Part shown: piece by piece, positions 50,020 through 59,348 of the stretch | Position numbering within the stretch: position 1 is the first letter of the stretch | Layout of the letters: every line of letters starts with the position of its first letter | Assembly: GCA_013298765.1 (NCBI GenBank) | Contig: JAAFJA010000010.1 | Coordinates: forward strand, 62,001-126,000 | DNA from: Betaproteobacteria bacterium | GTDB taxonomy: Bacteria > Pseudomonadota > Gammaproteobacteria > Burkholderiales > Casimicrobiaceae | Direction of reading: 5' to 3' | Length of the DNA stretch: 64,000 nucleotides | The notes under the pieces: model-generated | Told to the model about the DNA's origin: nothing | The model's input: the letters and a program-made list of their open reading frames with translations, nothing else | Database searches by the model: none | Program-made: the position numbers and the translations under genes

Positions 50020-51858
50020 ATGAGTGCGTTTGATTCCCCTCGCCTGCTAGCCGATATTGGCGCCACCTACGCGCGCTTTGCCATCGAACGTGCGCCACGT
50101 CAGTTCGATTCGATTGCATCACTCAGGATTGCGGACTATCCTGATCTCCACGCAACCGTTTCCGCCTATCTAGCGCAGCATCAACACGCTGGCGCAAAGC
50201 TGATCGAGCATGCCGCGATGGCCGTGGCTAACCCGGTCGACGGGGATTTCGTTCGCTTGACCAATGCGCCGTGGCAGTTTTCCATCGAGGCAGAGCGAAC
50301 GAAGCTCGGCTTAAAGACGCTCGTGGTCGTGAACGATTTCACCGCGCTCGCCATGGCCGTGCCAGGCTTGCAGAGTGACGAGGTCCGCCAAGTGGGTGGC
50401 GGCGCTGTGAAAGACGGTAGCGTGATCGGCGTGATCGGCGCCGGTAGTGGTCTCGGCGTGTCTGGGGTGATTCCTGCCGAGCACGGCTGGGTGGCGCTCG
50501 GCACCGAGGGCGGTCACACTTCGTTTTCGCCGCGCAACGAACGCGAAGTGGCAATCCTTGAATACGCGTGGAATAAGTTTTCTCACGTCTCGTTCGAGCG
50601 AGTGCTCTCAGGGCGCGGCATCGAACTTGTTTACGCCGCGCTCGCCGCGCACAAAAAAGTCTCAGCCCCCGGAGAACCCGAAGCGCAGGAGATCGCGAAA
50701 CGCGCGCTCGCGGGCAGCGATCCTCTGGCCGTCGAAACCATGGAGGCCTTCTGCGAAATCCTGGGAACCGCTGCCGCAAATCTGGCAGTAACACTTGGCG
50801 CTAAAGCCGGAATTTATGTGGGTGGCGCGATTGTTCCGCGATTAGGTGACTTTTTTGTAAATTCGCGCTTTCGCCAAAGATTTGAAGACAAAGGGAGGTT
50901 TAGCGATTATCTAAAAGACGTCCCTACCTTTGTGATTCACGCGGAGCAAGCTACCTTTCGCGGCGTTGCTGCGGTACTCGACGCGCAGCTCAAGAATTTG
51001 CAAGCAAGCGGCGATTCGGGCGTGCTCGCTCAGGTGCAGCGTGGACTAGAAAACTTCTCGCCCGCCGAACGTAAAGTTGCCGACTACATCCTTTCTCGCC
51101 CACGCGAATTCCTGAACCAACCGATCGCTCAAATCGCACAGCTCGCCAACGTCAGCCAGCCAACGGTGATCCGGTTCTGCCGCACCTTAGGCGCGGCAGG
51201 TTTGTCAGACCTGAAACTGCGGCTTGCGGCTGCAGTGACGGGAACGATTCCCGTGTCGCACGCACAAATCACCGACGACGACTCCACCGTCGAGCTCGGC
51301 GCAAAGGTGCTCTCGAACACCGCCTCAGCGATTTTGCGGCTGCGCGATCACATCAACCAATCCTCGGTTGATCAAGCGATCGATGCGCTCACCAAATCGA
51401 AACGCACCGAAATTTTCACGGGCGGTAACGACTTCACTGTCGCCGTCGACGCCCAGGCGAAGCTCTTGCGAGTAGGCGTCGCGTGCGGCTATTTGCCGCA
51501 AGAGTCGCAACAAGTGGTGGTTGCGCAGCTCCTCGAAGCTGGTAGCGTTGCCCTTGTTTTTGACGTCGATGGGCGCAGCAGTGAATTACGCGACATTGTT
51601 GAAATTCTTCGCGAGCGGAGCATCACCGTAATCGCGCTCACGCTAGGTCAAACCGGGCTCGCCCGCCGCGCCGATATCGCCATCGTGATCGATCACGTCG
51701 AAGACACGCAAACGCAGCTCCCAATGGTGAGCCGCATTCTTCACCTACTCGTCGTCGATATCCTCGCCGTCGGCCTCGCGATGCGCAAAGGCGCACAGGC
51801 CGATCTCAGCACGCCGAAAGACGCACCCACGTTGACGTTGATTACGTCGCACGGGTGA
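50020..51858 (+). CDS. Glucokinase-like domain fused to RpiR-family regulator
   Basis: A 612-residue fusion. Residues 1-325 follow the group A glucokinase fold with VVNDFTALAMAVP (catalytic Asp). The phosphate and sugar loops deviate: ADIGATYARF instead of GGTN, GAGSGLGVS instead of GPGTGLG, and LGTEGGHTSF instead of GEGGH. Residues about 340-420 are an HTH_6 domain (SPAERKVADYIL, IAQLANVSQPTVIRFCRTLG). About 455-600 is a SIS sugar-phosphate-binding domain. Such fusions are known in Burkholderia-type bacteria as bifunctional glucokinase/RpiR proteins. Here the kinase part may be weak or a sensor. It probably controls hexose genes, as the only sugar regulator in the window. Confidence 0.92.
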   Translation: MSAFDSPRLLADIGATYARFAIERAPRQFDSIASLRIADYPDLHATVSAYLAQHQHAGAKLIEHAAMAVANPVDGDFVRLTNAPWQFSIEAERTKLGLKTLVVVNDFTALAMAVPGLQSDEVRQVGGGAVKDGSVIGVIGAGSGLGVSGVIPAEHGWVALGTEGGHTSFSPRNEREVAILEYAWNKFSHVSFERVLSGRGIELVYAALAAHKKVSAPGEPEAQEIAKRALAGSDPLAVETMEAFCEILGTAAANLAVTLGAKAGIYVGGAIVPRLGDFFVNSRFRQRFEDKGRFSDYLKDVPTFVIHAEQATFRGVAAVLDAQLKNLQASGDSGVLAQVQRGLENFSPAERKVADYILSRPREFLNQPIAQIAQLANVSQPTVIRFCRTLGAAGLSDLKLRLAAAVTGTIPVSHAQITDDDSTVELGAKVLSNTASAILRLRDHINQSSVDQAIDALTKSKRTEIFTGGNDFTVAVDAQAKLLRVGVACGYLPQESQQVVVAQLLEAGSVALVFDVDGRSSELRDIVEILRERSITVIALTLGQTGLARRADIAIVIDHVEDTQTQLPMVSRILHLLVVDILAVGLAMRKGAQADLSTPKDAPTLTLITSHG

Positions 51859-51896
51859 ACTGAGACGGCGACCCTAGCAACAGCAGTCGCGCCGAG

Positions 51897-52706
51897 TCAA
51901 TAAAGAAGAAACTTGAATGGCAGTAACACTTCCGCGCCTCTCAGCTTGTCGAGGAACCTGCAGTCGTCGCTACGGAGAGACTCGCTAAACCAGGCGACCG
52001 CCTCGAAACGCAATTCGGGCACCGAAATGTCCTTCACGCGCACGCCCCGAACTCCACCCTTCTCATCGATGAAAACGATGAGCGTGCCATTCAGCTCGTC
52101 GAGCCTGCGATCCATCATTTGCTTGGTGGGCGGTCTGCGCGGCGCGCAGTGTTCCGGCAGCTTGGATGGAATCGTCGGCGGCCCTTGCAGCAACTCCGCG
52201 CGCCGCTTCGCCTGCGGCGCGTAAAGCGTCGCGTCTGCCTGCTCATACCAGTAGCGCGCCATGATCGGATTTTTTCTCACGAGCACACCATCAACATACG
52301 CCTTAGCGAGATTTTGCTGACCAGCGGCAGAACCCGCATCCGCAGAACGCTCGAAAAGCAAGAAGGCTCGCGCGTTGTCTTGCGCGATTCCCTCCCCCGC
52401 GAGCAACATTGATGCAAATTCGTTAGCCGCGTCGCCATGGCCTTGTTCAGCGGCAAGCTCAAACCAACGCGCCGCCGCACTCGACTCTTTCGCGATGCCA
52501 CGACCATTTCGAGCGGCAAGTCCCATCAGATACTGAGTGTTTTTGTCGCCCGCCTCAGCGCTCGGACGAGCGAGCTCGACCGCACGCGCATAGTCTTTCG
52601 CAAGATACGCACGCCAAGCCTCCTGCGTGCTCGCGTGCACGACCGCGCCGCACACGACCAACGCAAGCGCGGCGAAAACTCGAATAATGCGAAGAAAAAA
52701 CGTCAT
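51897..52706 (-). CDS. Sel1-repeat protein with TonB-C-like domain, copy 2
   Basis: A 269-residue exported protein with a signal peptide (RVFAALALVVCGAVVHAS). Residues about 27-170 are four Sel1-like repeats (for example AAEQGHGDAANEFASMLLAGEGIAQD). The end (about 195-269) resembles a TonB C-terminal domain: LNGTLIVFIDEKGGVRGVRV and final LLPFKFLLY. Unlike true TonB there is no inner-membrane anchor or proline-rich stalk, so it is probably periplasmic. It is a close paralog of the next gene upstream; both the coding part and the leader are alike. The function is unknown; envelope protein contacts are likely. Confidence 0.8.
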   Translation of the reverse strand: MTFFLRIIRVFAALALVVCGAVVHASTQEAWRAYLAKDYARAVELARPSAEAGDKNTQYLMGLAARNGRGIAKESSAAARWFELAAEQGHGDAANEFASMLLAGEGIAQDNARAFLLFERSADAGSAAGQQNLAKAYVDGVLVRKNPIMARYWYEQADATLYAPQAKRRAELLQGPPTIPSKLPEHCAPRRPPTKQMMDRRLDELNGTLIVFIDEKGGVRGVRVKDISVPELRFEAVAWFSESLRSDDCRFLDKLRGAEVLLPFKFLLY

Positions 52707-52767
52707 AACGATAGCCCGCGTTTCGATGCGCGGAGTGTTTCAGAGTGAAACGAAATCGTCAACCGCC

Positions 52768-52870
52768 GTAGGGTGCGATCCTATCGCACCCAAATTGGTA
52801 CGCAACACGTCGGTTTGGAGAAGTGCGCTTCGCACTTATGAGCACGAGGTGCGATGGGATCGCACCCTAC
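52768..52870. repeat. REP pair (REPIN-like) between the Sel1 paralogs
   Basis: Two 23-bp units at 52768-52790 and 52848-52870 are inverted copies with one mismatch. Each has the perfect stem GGTGCGAT/ATCGCACC. A third hairpin, AAGTGCG-CTT-CGCACTT, sits between them. The end of the right unit contributes the TAG stop codon (52867-52869) of the upstream paralog. Confidence 0.85.
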
Positions 52871-53682
52871 TTCGTCAAAACAAATCTGAACGGAATACGA
52901 ATGTGTTGCTGCATCAGACCGTCCGCAAAGCGGCACTGCTCGGCGCGTAACGATTTGCTAAATAGCGCCACCACGATGTAGCGAAAATCTTCGCTGTTCA
53001 AATCGGTGACCGTAACACCTCGCGGGCGAGAACGTTCGTCAAGATAAACCTCGATCGAGCCGGACAGAAGATCGATGCGCGCTTTATTCATCTCGCGAGT
53101 CGGTGGTGCAGATGGCTTGCACTCGGGCGGCAACTTGTTTGGCGCGGGCGTATTCGACGCGAGTCGGTCTTTCGTTTTCTCGCGCAGCTCGCGCCGATAG
53201 AGCGTCGCATCGGTTTGTTCATACCAATACAGCGCCTTCAAATTGTCTTTCGGAGTGCCCACGCCCTTTTCATACATTTGCCCGACGTTGCGCTGCGCAG
53301 CTGCCGAGCCACGTTCAGCAGCCATTCGAAAATATCCGAAAGCCTTAGCGTCGTCCCGCGCAACGCCTTCGCCACGGCTGTAGGTCGTTCCAAGATCGTT
53401 AAGCGCGTCTGCATGACCGCGCTCCGCCGCGAGCGTGAACCACTTTACCGCCGCCTCGTGACTTTGCTCGGCGCCGCGACCATGTTTCGCTGCGAGCCCG
53501 AGCAGGTATTGCGCGTCTTTGTTGCCTTCTTGCGCGGGCGTTTGCGCAAGTTGAACCGCACGAGCGTAGTCTTTCTCCGAGTAAGCACGCCACGCCTCGT
53601 CCGCGCTTGCGTGCGCGAGCGATCCACTGACCATGAACATCAGAGCGAAAACGATTCGGATCATGCGGACGGAAAGTGTCAT
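52867..53682 (-). CDS. Sel1-repeat protein with TonB-C-like domain, copy 1
   Basis: A 271-residue paralog of the following gene, from ATG 53682. A TTG four codons earlier and an ATG six codons later are alternatives. The signal peptide is IRIVFALMFMVSGSLAHA. Four Sel1-like repeats follow (LGLAAKHGRGAEQSHEAAVK, AAERGHADALNDLGTTYSRG, AAERGSAAAQRNVGQMYEKG), then a linker with a conserved C-x-P pattern. The end resembles a TonB-C domain (LLSGSIEVYLDERSRPRGVTV). Its TAG stop lies in the REP element downstream. The two genes arose by tandem duplication including the leader. Confidence 0.8.
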   Translation of the reverse strand: MTLSVRMIRIVFALMFMVSGSLAHASADEAWRAYSEKDYARAVQLAQTPAQEGNKDAQYLLGLAAKHGRGAEQSHEAAVKWFTLAAERGHADALNDLGTTYSRGEGVARDDAKAFGYFRMAAERGSAAAQRNVGQMYEKGVGTPKDNLKALYWYEQTDATLYRRELREKTKDRLASNTPAPNKLPPECKPSAPPTREMNKARIDLLSGSIEVYLDERSRPRGVTVTDLNSEDFRYIVVALFSKSLRAEQCRFADGLMQQHIRIPFRFVLTK

Positions 53683-53770
53683 GACGAAACTCAACGATTC
53701 AATTCGCGGAGTCTTTCAGAGAGAAGCGTGAGCGTCAACCACGGAGGGCGCGCGCACGCAGATCCAAGCC

Positions 53771-53809
53771 GTAGCCCGGATGCTCGCACCCGGGTTCCCG
53801 TCATCCGGC
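53771..53809. repeat. REP-like palindrome after alaS
   Basis: GTAGCCCGGATG and CATCCGG, with an inner CCCGGG, form an imperfect stem of the common GTAGCCCGGATG type of bacterial repeat. It lies 14 bp after the alaS stop, and may act as a 3-prime-end structure. Confidence 0.45.
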
Positions 53810-53822
53810 GAAGCCCGCTTCA

Positions 53823-56429
53823 TCAGCCCAACGTTGCAATCGCTTCCGCAAGCTTCGAAGGATCACTCCCCCCCGCCATCGCCATGTCCGGCCGTCCGCC
53901 GCCTTTGCCGCCAACGACTGCCGCGGCTTTGCCGACGATGTCGCCCGCTTTGAATTTACCGACTAAATCTGCCGTGACGCCTGCGCAGAGGTTTACTTTG
54001 CCGTCCGCAGATTTCGCTCCGAGCAGGATTACGCCGCTGCCGAGTTTTTGTTTGAGTTGATCAACCATTTCGCGCAGCGCTTTTGCGTCTGCGCCGTCGA
54101 TTTCGGCGGCGAGGAATTTCACGCCGTCTTTTTCGATGACTTTACTCATCAAATCGCCACCCGCAGCGGCAGCGAGTTTTGATTTCAACGCGGCGATTTC
54201 TTTTTCGAGCGCTTTCACGTTGTCTTGCATCTGCGCGATGCGCTTGGGCACATCGTGCCACTGCGATTTCGTTGCCGCAGCCGCTTCGAGCAAGGTGTCG
54301 TTCAAACGATTGACGTATTCGTATGCGTTGTCGCCGGTGATCGCTTCTACGCGACGGATACCTGCGGCCACACCACTCTCAGAAAGAATCTTAAAGAAGC
54401 CGATGTCGCCCGTGTGGCCAACGTGCGTGCCACCACAGAGTTCTTTCGACGAGCCAATCGAGAGCACGCGCACTTCGTCGCCGTACTTCTCACCGAAGAG
54501 CATCATCGCGCCACTGTTTTGTGCGTCGGCAATCGCCATCACTTCGGCTTTCGTGCCCGTGTTAGCGAGGATTTCTTCGTTCACATATTTTTCAACCGCG
54601 CGGATTTGCTCATCCGTCATCGGGCTCGGCTGCACGAAGTCGAAACGCGTTTTCTCGGCATCGACGAGCGAGCCCTTTTGTTGCACATGGTCGCCGAGCA
54701 CGAGGCGGAGCGCCTTGTGCATGATGTGCGTGACCGAGTGGTTGCGCGCGGTGCGTGCGCGAGTGAGCGCATCGACTTTCGCAGCGACCACTTCACCCAC
54801 TTTCAAATCACCTTGGATCACGCGCGAGTGATGCCCGAAGACATCAGCTTGAATCTTTTGCACGTCATCAACGTGTACGAGTAATTCGCACTCATCGCCT
54901 TCGTAAATCTGGCCCTTGTCGCCGACCTGGCCGCCGCTTTCCGCATAAAACGGCGTGCGATCCAACACGACAACGCCCGTGTCGCCCTTCGCGAGCGTGT
55001 CCACGGAAACGCCATCTTTGTAGAGCGCGAGAATCTTGGCATCATCGATGTGCAGCGTGTTGTAACCCTCGAAGTCGGTTTTCGCGCCGCTGTAGGCAAG
55101 CGCTGCTTCCATTTTGAATTTCGATGCGGCGCGCGCGGTCTCGCGCTGCTTTTCCATGGCGGCGTTGAAGCCCGCTTCGTCCACAGTCACGCCGCGCTCG
55201 CGACAGACATCCGCCGTTAAGTCGAGCGGGAAGCCAAAGGTGTCGTGCAGTTTGAATGCGAGATCACCATCGAACACCTTCGCACCGCCTGCAAGTGCGG
55301 TTTCCAGAATTTCCATTCCGTTCGCGAGTGTTTCGTAGAAGCGTGTTTCCTCCGCTTCAAGGATGTTTGCCACTTGCGATGCGCGCTCCGCGAGGATCGG
55401 ATACGCCACACCCATCTCTTTCACGAGATCGGGAACGAGTTTGTAGAAGAACGGCGTTTTCTGTCCGAGTTTGTAGCCGTGGCGAATTGCGCGACGGGCA
55501 ATGCGACGCAGCACGTATGCAGGGCCTGCGCCGCCTGGGATCGTGCCGTCAGCAATCAGGAAAGCGCAGGCTCGCACGTGGTCAGCGATCACTCGGAGTG
55601 AGGTGTGTGACAGGTCGCTCGTGTGCGTTTCGCGCGCAGCGGCTTTGATGAGATTGTCGAAAAGATCAATCTCGTAATTTGAATGCACGTGTTGAAGCAC
55701 TGCTGCCAAACGCTCCAAGCCCATGCCGGTATCGACGCAAGGCTTCGGCAAACGGGGCATGTCGCCGTTCGGTTGGCGATCGAATTGCATGAACACGTTG
55801 TTCCAGATTTCGATGTAGCGATCGCCGTCTTGCTCGGGCGATCCCGGTGGGCCACCTGCGACCTCAGGGCCGTGGTCATAGAAAATTTCGGAACACGGAC
55901 CGCACGGGCCGATATCGGCCATTTGCCAGAAGTTGTCAGAGGCGTAGCGCGCGCCCTTGTTGTCGCCAATGCGAACCACGCGCTCCGGCGGCAAGCCGAT
56001 CACTTTCGTCCAGATATCGTAGGCCTCATCGTCCTCGAAATAGACGGTTGCCCAGAGCTTGTCTTTCGGCAGCTTGTAAACCTCGGTGAGCAATTCCCAT
56101 GCGTATTTCAAAGCGTCTTCTTTGAAATAGTCGCCAAAGGAGAAGTTGCCGAGCATTTCGAAAAACGTGTGATGACGTGCGGTGAAGCCGACGTTTTCCA
56201 GATCATTGTGTTTTCCGCCCGCGCGCAAACAGCGCTGCGCAGAGGTTGCGCGCACGTAAGGGCGTTTGTCTTTGCCAACGAATACATCCTTGAACTGCAC
56301 CATCCCGGAGTTGGTGAAATAAAGCGTCGGGTCATCCGCAGAAACAAGGAGCGACGAGGACGCCACACGCGTGTGCCCCTTCGATTCGAAGAACGACAAA
56401 AACTTTTCCCGGATTTCTGCGAGTTTCAT
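53823..56429 (-). CDS. alaS: Alanyl-tRNA synthetase
   Basis: An 868-residue enzyme of standard length. ATG 56429 ([19 protein letters not shown]) is the usual start; the longer frame to 56540 is not. Class II motifs are [18 protein letters not shown] and [12 protein letters not shown]. The editing domain has the zinc ligands HSVTHIMH and [10 protein letters not shown]. The C-terminal DHHA1-type domain ends [17 protein letters not shown], with the glycine-rich [11 protein letters not shown] region. It charges tRNA-Ala and removes mischarged serine and glycine. It is divergent from the second TonB receptor. Confidence 0.98.
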   Translation of the reverse strand: MKLAEIREKFLSFFESKGHTRVASSSLLVSADDPTLYFTNSGMVQFKDVFVGKDKRPYVRATSAQRCLRAGGKHNDLENVGFTARHHTFFEMLGNFSFGDYFKEDALKYAWELLTEVYKLPKDKLWATVYFEDDEAYDIWTKVIGLPPERVVRIGDNKGARYASDNFWQMADIGPCGPCSEIFYDHGPEVAGGPPGSPEQDGDRYIEIWNNVFMQFDRQPNGDMPRLPKPCVDTGMGLERLAAVLQHVHSNYEIDLFDNLIKAAARETHTSDLSHTSLRVIADHVRACAFLIADGTIPGGAGPAYVLRRIARRAIRHGYKLGQKTPFFYKLVPDLVKEMGVAYPILAERASQVANILEAEETRFYETLANGMEILETALAGGAKVFDGDLAFKLHDTFGFPLDLTADVCRERGVTVDEAGFNAAMEKQRETARAASKFKMEAALAYSGAKTDFEGYNTLHIDDAKILALYKDGVSVDTLAKGDTGVVVLDRTPFYAESGGQVGDKGQIYEGDECELLVHVDDVQKIQADVFGHHSRVIQGDLKVGEVVAAKVDALTRARTARNHSVTHIMHKALRLVLGDHVQQKGSLVDAEKTRFDFVQPSPMTDEQIRAVEKYVNEEILANTGTKAEVMAIADAQNSGAMMLFGEKYGDEVRVLSIGSSKELCGGTHVGHTGDIGFFKILSESGVAAGIRRVEAITGDNAYEYVNRLNDTLLEAAAATKSQWHDVPKRIAQMQDNVKALEKEIAALKSKLAAAAGGDLMSKVIEKDGVKFLAAEIDGADAKALREMVDQLKQKLGSGVILLGAKSADGKVNLCAGVTADLVGKFKAGDIVGKAAAVVGGKGGGRPDMAMAGGSDPSKLAEAIATLG

Positions 56430-56708
56430 GGTGTATTCAAATTGGCTGACAAACGCCGCGCATTCTGGAGCGCAGCATTGCCTCGCTTTGCGACATCGCA
56501 GGCGGATGTCTGCGTTGCGGTGGGCGTATGGGTTAAACAAGCAAACGCTGTGGCAGACGGTGCTCCACGATCATTTGCATCAACATAAAACGCGACCAAA
56601 GCCGCGTATTTCCTGATTTTACGGGGCAATTCGACGAAGCCGCTCGTACGCTCCAGGCTAACTTTGCATCGCCCGACCAGCGAGTTCACCAAGCATGGCT
56701 AAAACACG

Positions 56709-56733
56709 CTAGCCCTCATTTTATTGGGGCTAG
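56709..56733 (+). repeat. CTAGCCCT/GGGGCTAG palindrome in the alaS-receptor gap
   Basis: An 8-bp stem with one G-T pair and a 9-base A/T loop, preceded by ACG. Its arms match those of the palindrome at 19433-19459. It lies in the 486-bp divergent gap between alaS and the receptor gene. Nothing else in that gap could be identified except A/T-rich promoter-like sequence. Confidence 0.45.
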
Positions 56734-56915
56734 GAGCAGATTTATTTCCTAACCGTAGGGTTACGCAACCTCCGCTCGCGCCGCCAATCGATGAGAAATT
56801 GGCTTTTTTCTTCGTTTCGTCGCATTGCGATGTGTTTCGCCGGAACTATTCGCTAACGTACGCTGAACAGAATTACTCCAACCACTGCACTTCACTGCAG
56901 CCAACATCCTTTTCT

Positions 56916-59141
56916 ATGCTCAAGTCTTCGCCTCTTTCTCGCTCACACGCACTTCGCGCGAGCGTTCTTGCCGTTTCGGCTGCCATTGCCAGCACGCAAG
57001 TTGCCGCTCAAGCCAATAACGATACGCCCACGGAAACACCGAATGCGCAACGCCTTGAACGCGTTGAGCTGAGCGCCCGTCCGCAAACGACGGTCGAGCT
57101 TAGGCGTCAATCGACGGCAGCGAAGCAAATCTTTGGGGAAGAGGACATTCAGAAATTCGGCGACGTGAGTGTGGGCGATGTGCTGAAGCGCTTGCCTGGC
57201 GTGAGCTTAAGCGGTAGCGGTCCAGCGCTTCGCGGCCTGGGAAGCTATACGAAAATTCTCTTGAACGGTGATCCCGCACCGCCAAACTTCGATCTGAACA
57301 ATCTGAATCCGTCGCAAGTGTTACGCATCGAAGTGGCCAAGGCCGCAACCGCCGATCAAACCGCAGAAGCCATCGGCGGCACGATCAACATTATTCTGAA
57401 AGAGCCGCCGCGCTCGCGCACGCTCGAAGCGCAAGCACGCGTGAGCTATCAATACGACAACCCCGCAGCGGGCTTGAATGTCACCTGGGGCGAGCGAGTT
57501 CAAGGCGGCGCATCGTTCAGTTTGCCGTTTTCGTATTTCGAGTGGAATAACTTCAACGCGGTGCAAACCACGACCACCGTCAGCAATCCGAACACGCCCG
57601 TTGCCATTGGTACGCGTACGAGTGGACAACATCCGTACGGACGCGGCTACAACTTCTCGCCAACGCTCAATTGGAAAATCAACGAAACGAGCACACTCAA
57701 CACACAAGCCTTTATCAATCAGGGGCGCTGGCATTGGAGCGATACGGCCACAGAGCGGCGTGTCATCGCTGGTCAACCCGTGTTCTCAGATGATTTCCGC
57801 AACTTTGGTAATTGGCTCAACGTGAGACTCGGCACCACGTACACCAACAACTTCGATGGTGACCGCCGCCTAGAACTCAAGGCTAACGTTCAGTACAACG
57901 AGAACGATTTCACCGCACGCGCGTTTCGAAACGGCAAAGAACAACGACTCACGCTGGGCGAAAACAGAAACCCATCATTCACTCAAAGCGGCCAATATTC
58001 AACGCTCTTCGCAGAATCACATACCGTGACCGCGGGCTGGAATTTCGAATGGCGCGATTGGGTCGGAAAATCACGCACCACGGAATTGGGCGTGCCTTTG
58101 CTTCCGATCTTTGAAGGGCAAGACGTTGAAGCACGTGTTGCGCGCTACGCCCTCTTCATTCAAGACGAATGGGAAATGAGCAAACGACTTTCAGCATATG
58201 CCGGTATTCGCGGCGAACGTATTGAAACAAAGAGCAAAACAGTCGGTGAGAATTTCAGCGCAGAGCCCGCCACTGTGGTGACACCGATGTTTCATCTGAA
58301 ATACAAACTGGATGAAAAAGGCCAGCACCTGTTCCGCAGCAGCCTGACGAGCACCTTCAAGGCACCGGAGCCAATGCAATTGCTCGCGCGCCCGCAGGTT
58401 TCCGCGCTCTACACCGATCTGACCAAACCGAACGACGCGCTCTCCTCTGATCGCATCGGCAACCCGCTTCTGAAGCCGGAGCTAGCGACAGGTTTTGATC
58501 TCGCATACGAGCGCTACTTTCCGGGTGGCGGCGTGGCGAGCGCCACTGTGTTCTATCGTCACGTCAAAGACTTGATCCGCAATCGCACCGCGCTTGAAAC
58601 CGTTTCATGGGCGAACGTGCAACGCTATGTGTCGCGTCCGGTCAATTTCGATACGGCCAACACATTCGGCCTGGAACTTGAAGCGCGCGGACGCGCTGGC
58701 ACGCTCTTGCCGTTCGCATTCGACGCGAAGACTCCGCTTGATCTACGCGCATCGCTCAATTTCTATGAGTCCCGCGTGAAAGGCGTGCCGGGTCCGGATA
58801 ACCGACTGGATCGACAGCAGCCGTGGTCGGGAACGCTTGGGATCGATTACGTGTTGAGCGGCATCCTTCCGGCACCGATTCGCCTGGGTGGCAGCGTATC
58901 GTTCACACCGGGTTACCGAACCCAGCAAACAGCCGAACAAAGCATTGAATTCGCGCGGTCACGCACGATCGATTTGTACGCGAACATTCCGATCAGCCGC
59001 GCCATGTCAGTCCGCTTGGTCGCCAACAACGTTGCGCCGTTCGCGAGCGAGAACACGTCCGCCTACGCTAACCAAAGCTCGACGAATACGATCAGCAAAC
59101 CTCGCACGTGGTATGGATTGATATTCAGCATCAAAGGCTAG
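56916..59141 (+). CDS. TonB-dependent outer membrane receptor
   Basis: A 741-residue protein. ATG 56916 begins the signal peptide (LRASVLAVSAAIASTQVAAQ); the longer frame to 56724 is intergenic-like. The plug is clear: TTVELRRQSTAAKQIFGEED, FGDVSVGDVLKRLPGVSLSG, LRGLGSYTKILLNGDP, IEVAKAATADQTAEAIGGTINIILKEP. A beta-barrel with alternating aromatic strands follows. The protein ends YGLIFSIKG rather than with Phe. It differs from the 919-residue receptor and from siderophore receptors with clear motifs; its ligand is unknown. The adjacent MFS and ABC genes give a weak hint to a sugar. Confidence 0.9.
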   Translation: MLKSSPLSRSHALRASVLAVSAAIASTQVAAQANNDTPTETPNAQRLERVELSARPQTTVELRRQSTAAKQIFGEEDIQKFGDVSVGDVLKRLPGVSLSGSGPALRGLGSYTKILLNGDPAPPNFDLNNLNPSQVLRIEVAKAATADQTAEAIGGTINIILKEPPRSRTLEAQARVSYQYDNPAAGLNVTWGERVQGGASFSLPFSYFEWNNFNAVQTTTTVSNPNTPVAIGTRTSGQHPYGRGYNFSPTLNWKINETSTLNTQAFINQGRWHWSDTATERRVIAGQPVFSDDFRNFGNWLNVRLGTTYTNNFDGDRRLELKANVQYNENDFTARAFRNGKEQRLTLGENRNPSFTQSGQYSTLFAESHTVTAGWNFEWRDWVGKSRTTELGVPLLPIFEGQDVEARVARYALFIQDEWEMSKRLSAYAGIRGERIETKSKTVGENFSAEPATVVTPMFHLKYKLDEKGQHLFRSSLTSTFKAPEPMQLLARPQVSALYTDLTKPNDALSSDRIGNPLLKPELATGFDLAYERYFPGGGVASATVFYRHVKDLIRNRTALETVSWANVQRYVSRPVNFDTANTFGLELEARGRAGTLLPFAFDAKTPLDLRASLNFYESRVKGVPGPDNRLDRQQPWSGTLGIDYVLSGILPAPIRLGGSVSFTPGYRTQQTAEQSIEFARSRTIDLYANIPISRAMSVRLVANNVAPFASENTSAYANQSSTNTISKPRTWYGLIFSIKG

Positions 59142-59265
59142 CGACTTTCTGTGGAGAGCGCCCGAGACTTCACCTTGGAGGCGCTCCGCCGAGGCGCGGG
59201 CCAAAGAAATTTCGGGGAGCGGCTGAACGCCGCTTCTTTCAAACTGCTGTTTTGGGGTGAGCAGG

Positions 59266-59287
59266 TAAGCGCGCCCACGCGCGCTTA
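59266..59287. other. TAAGCGCG/CGCGCTTA hairpin
   Basis: A perfect 8-bp stem with a 6-base loop lies 125 bp after the receptor stop and 60 bp before the MFS gene. It has no T-run. It could still mark the end of the receptor message. Confidence 0.4.
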
Positions 59288-59348
59288 GTCGAAGTACCCC
59301 CTTCTCCTATCGACGTGAACGAAACACGCGATCAAGTGCGTCGAACCA

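Noticed and set aside
55683-56588. A 301-codon plus-strand frame opposite alaS
   Set aside because: Antisense shadow of highly conserved alaS sequence.
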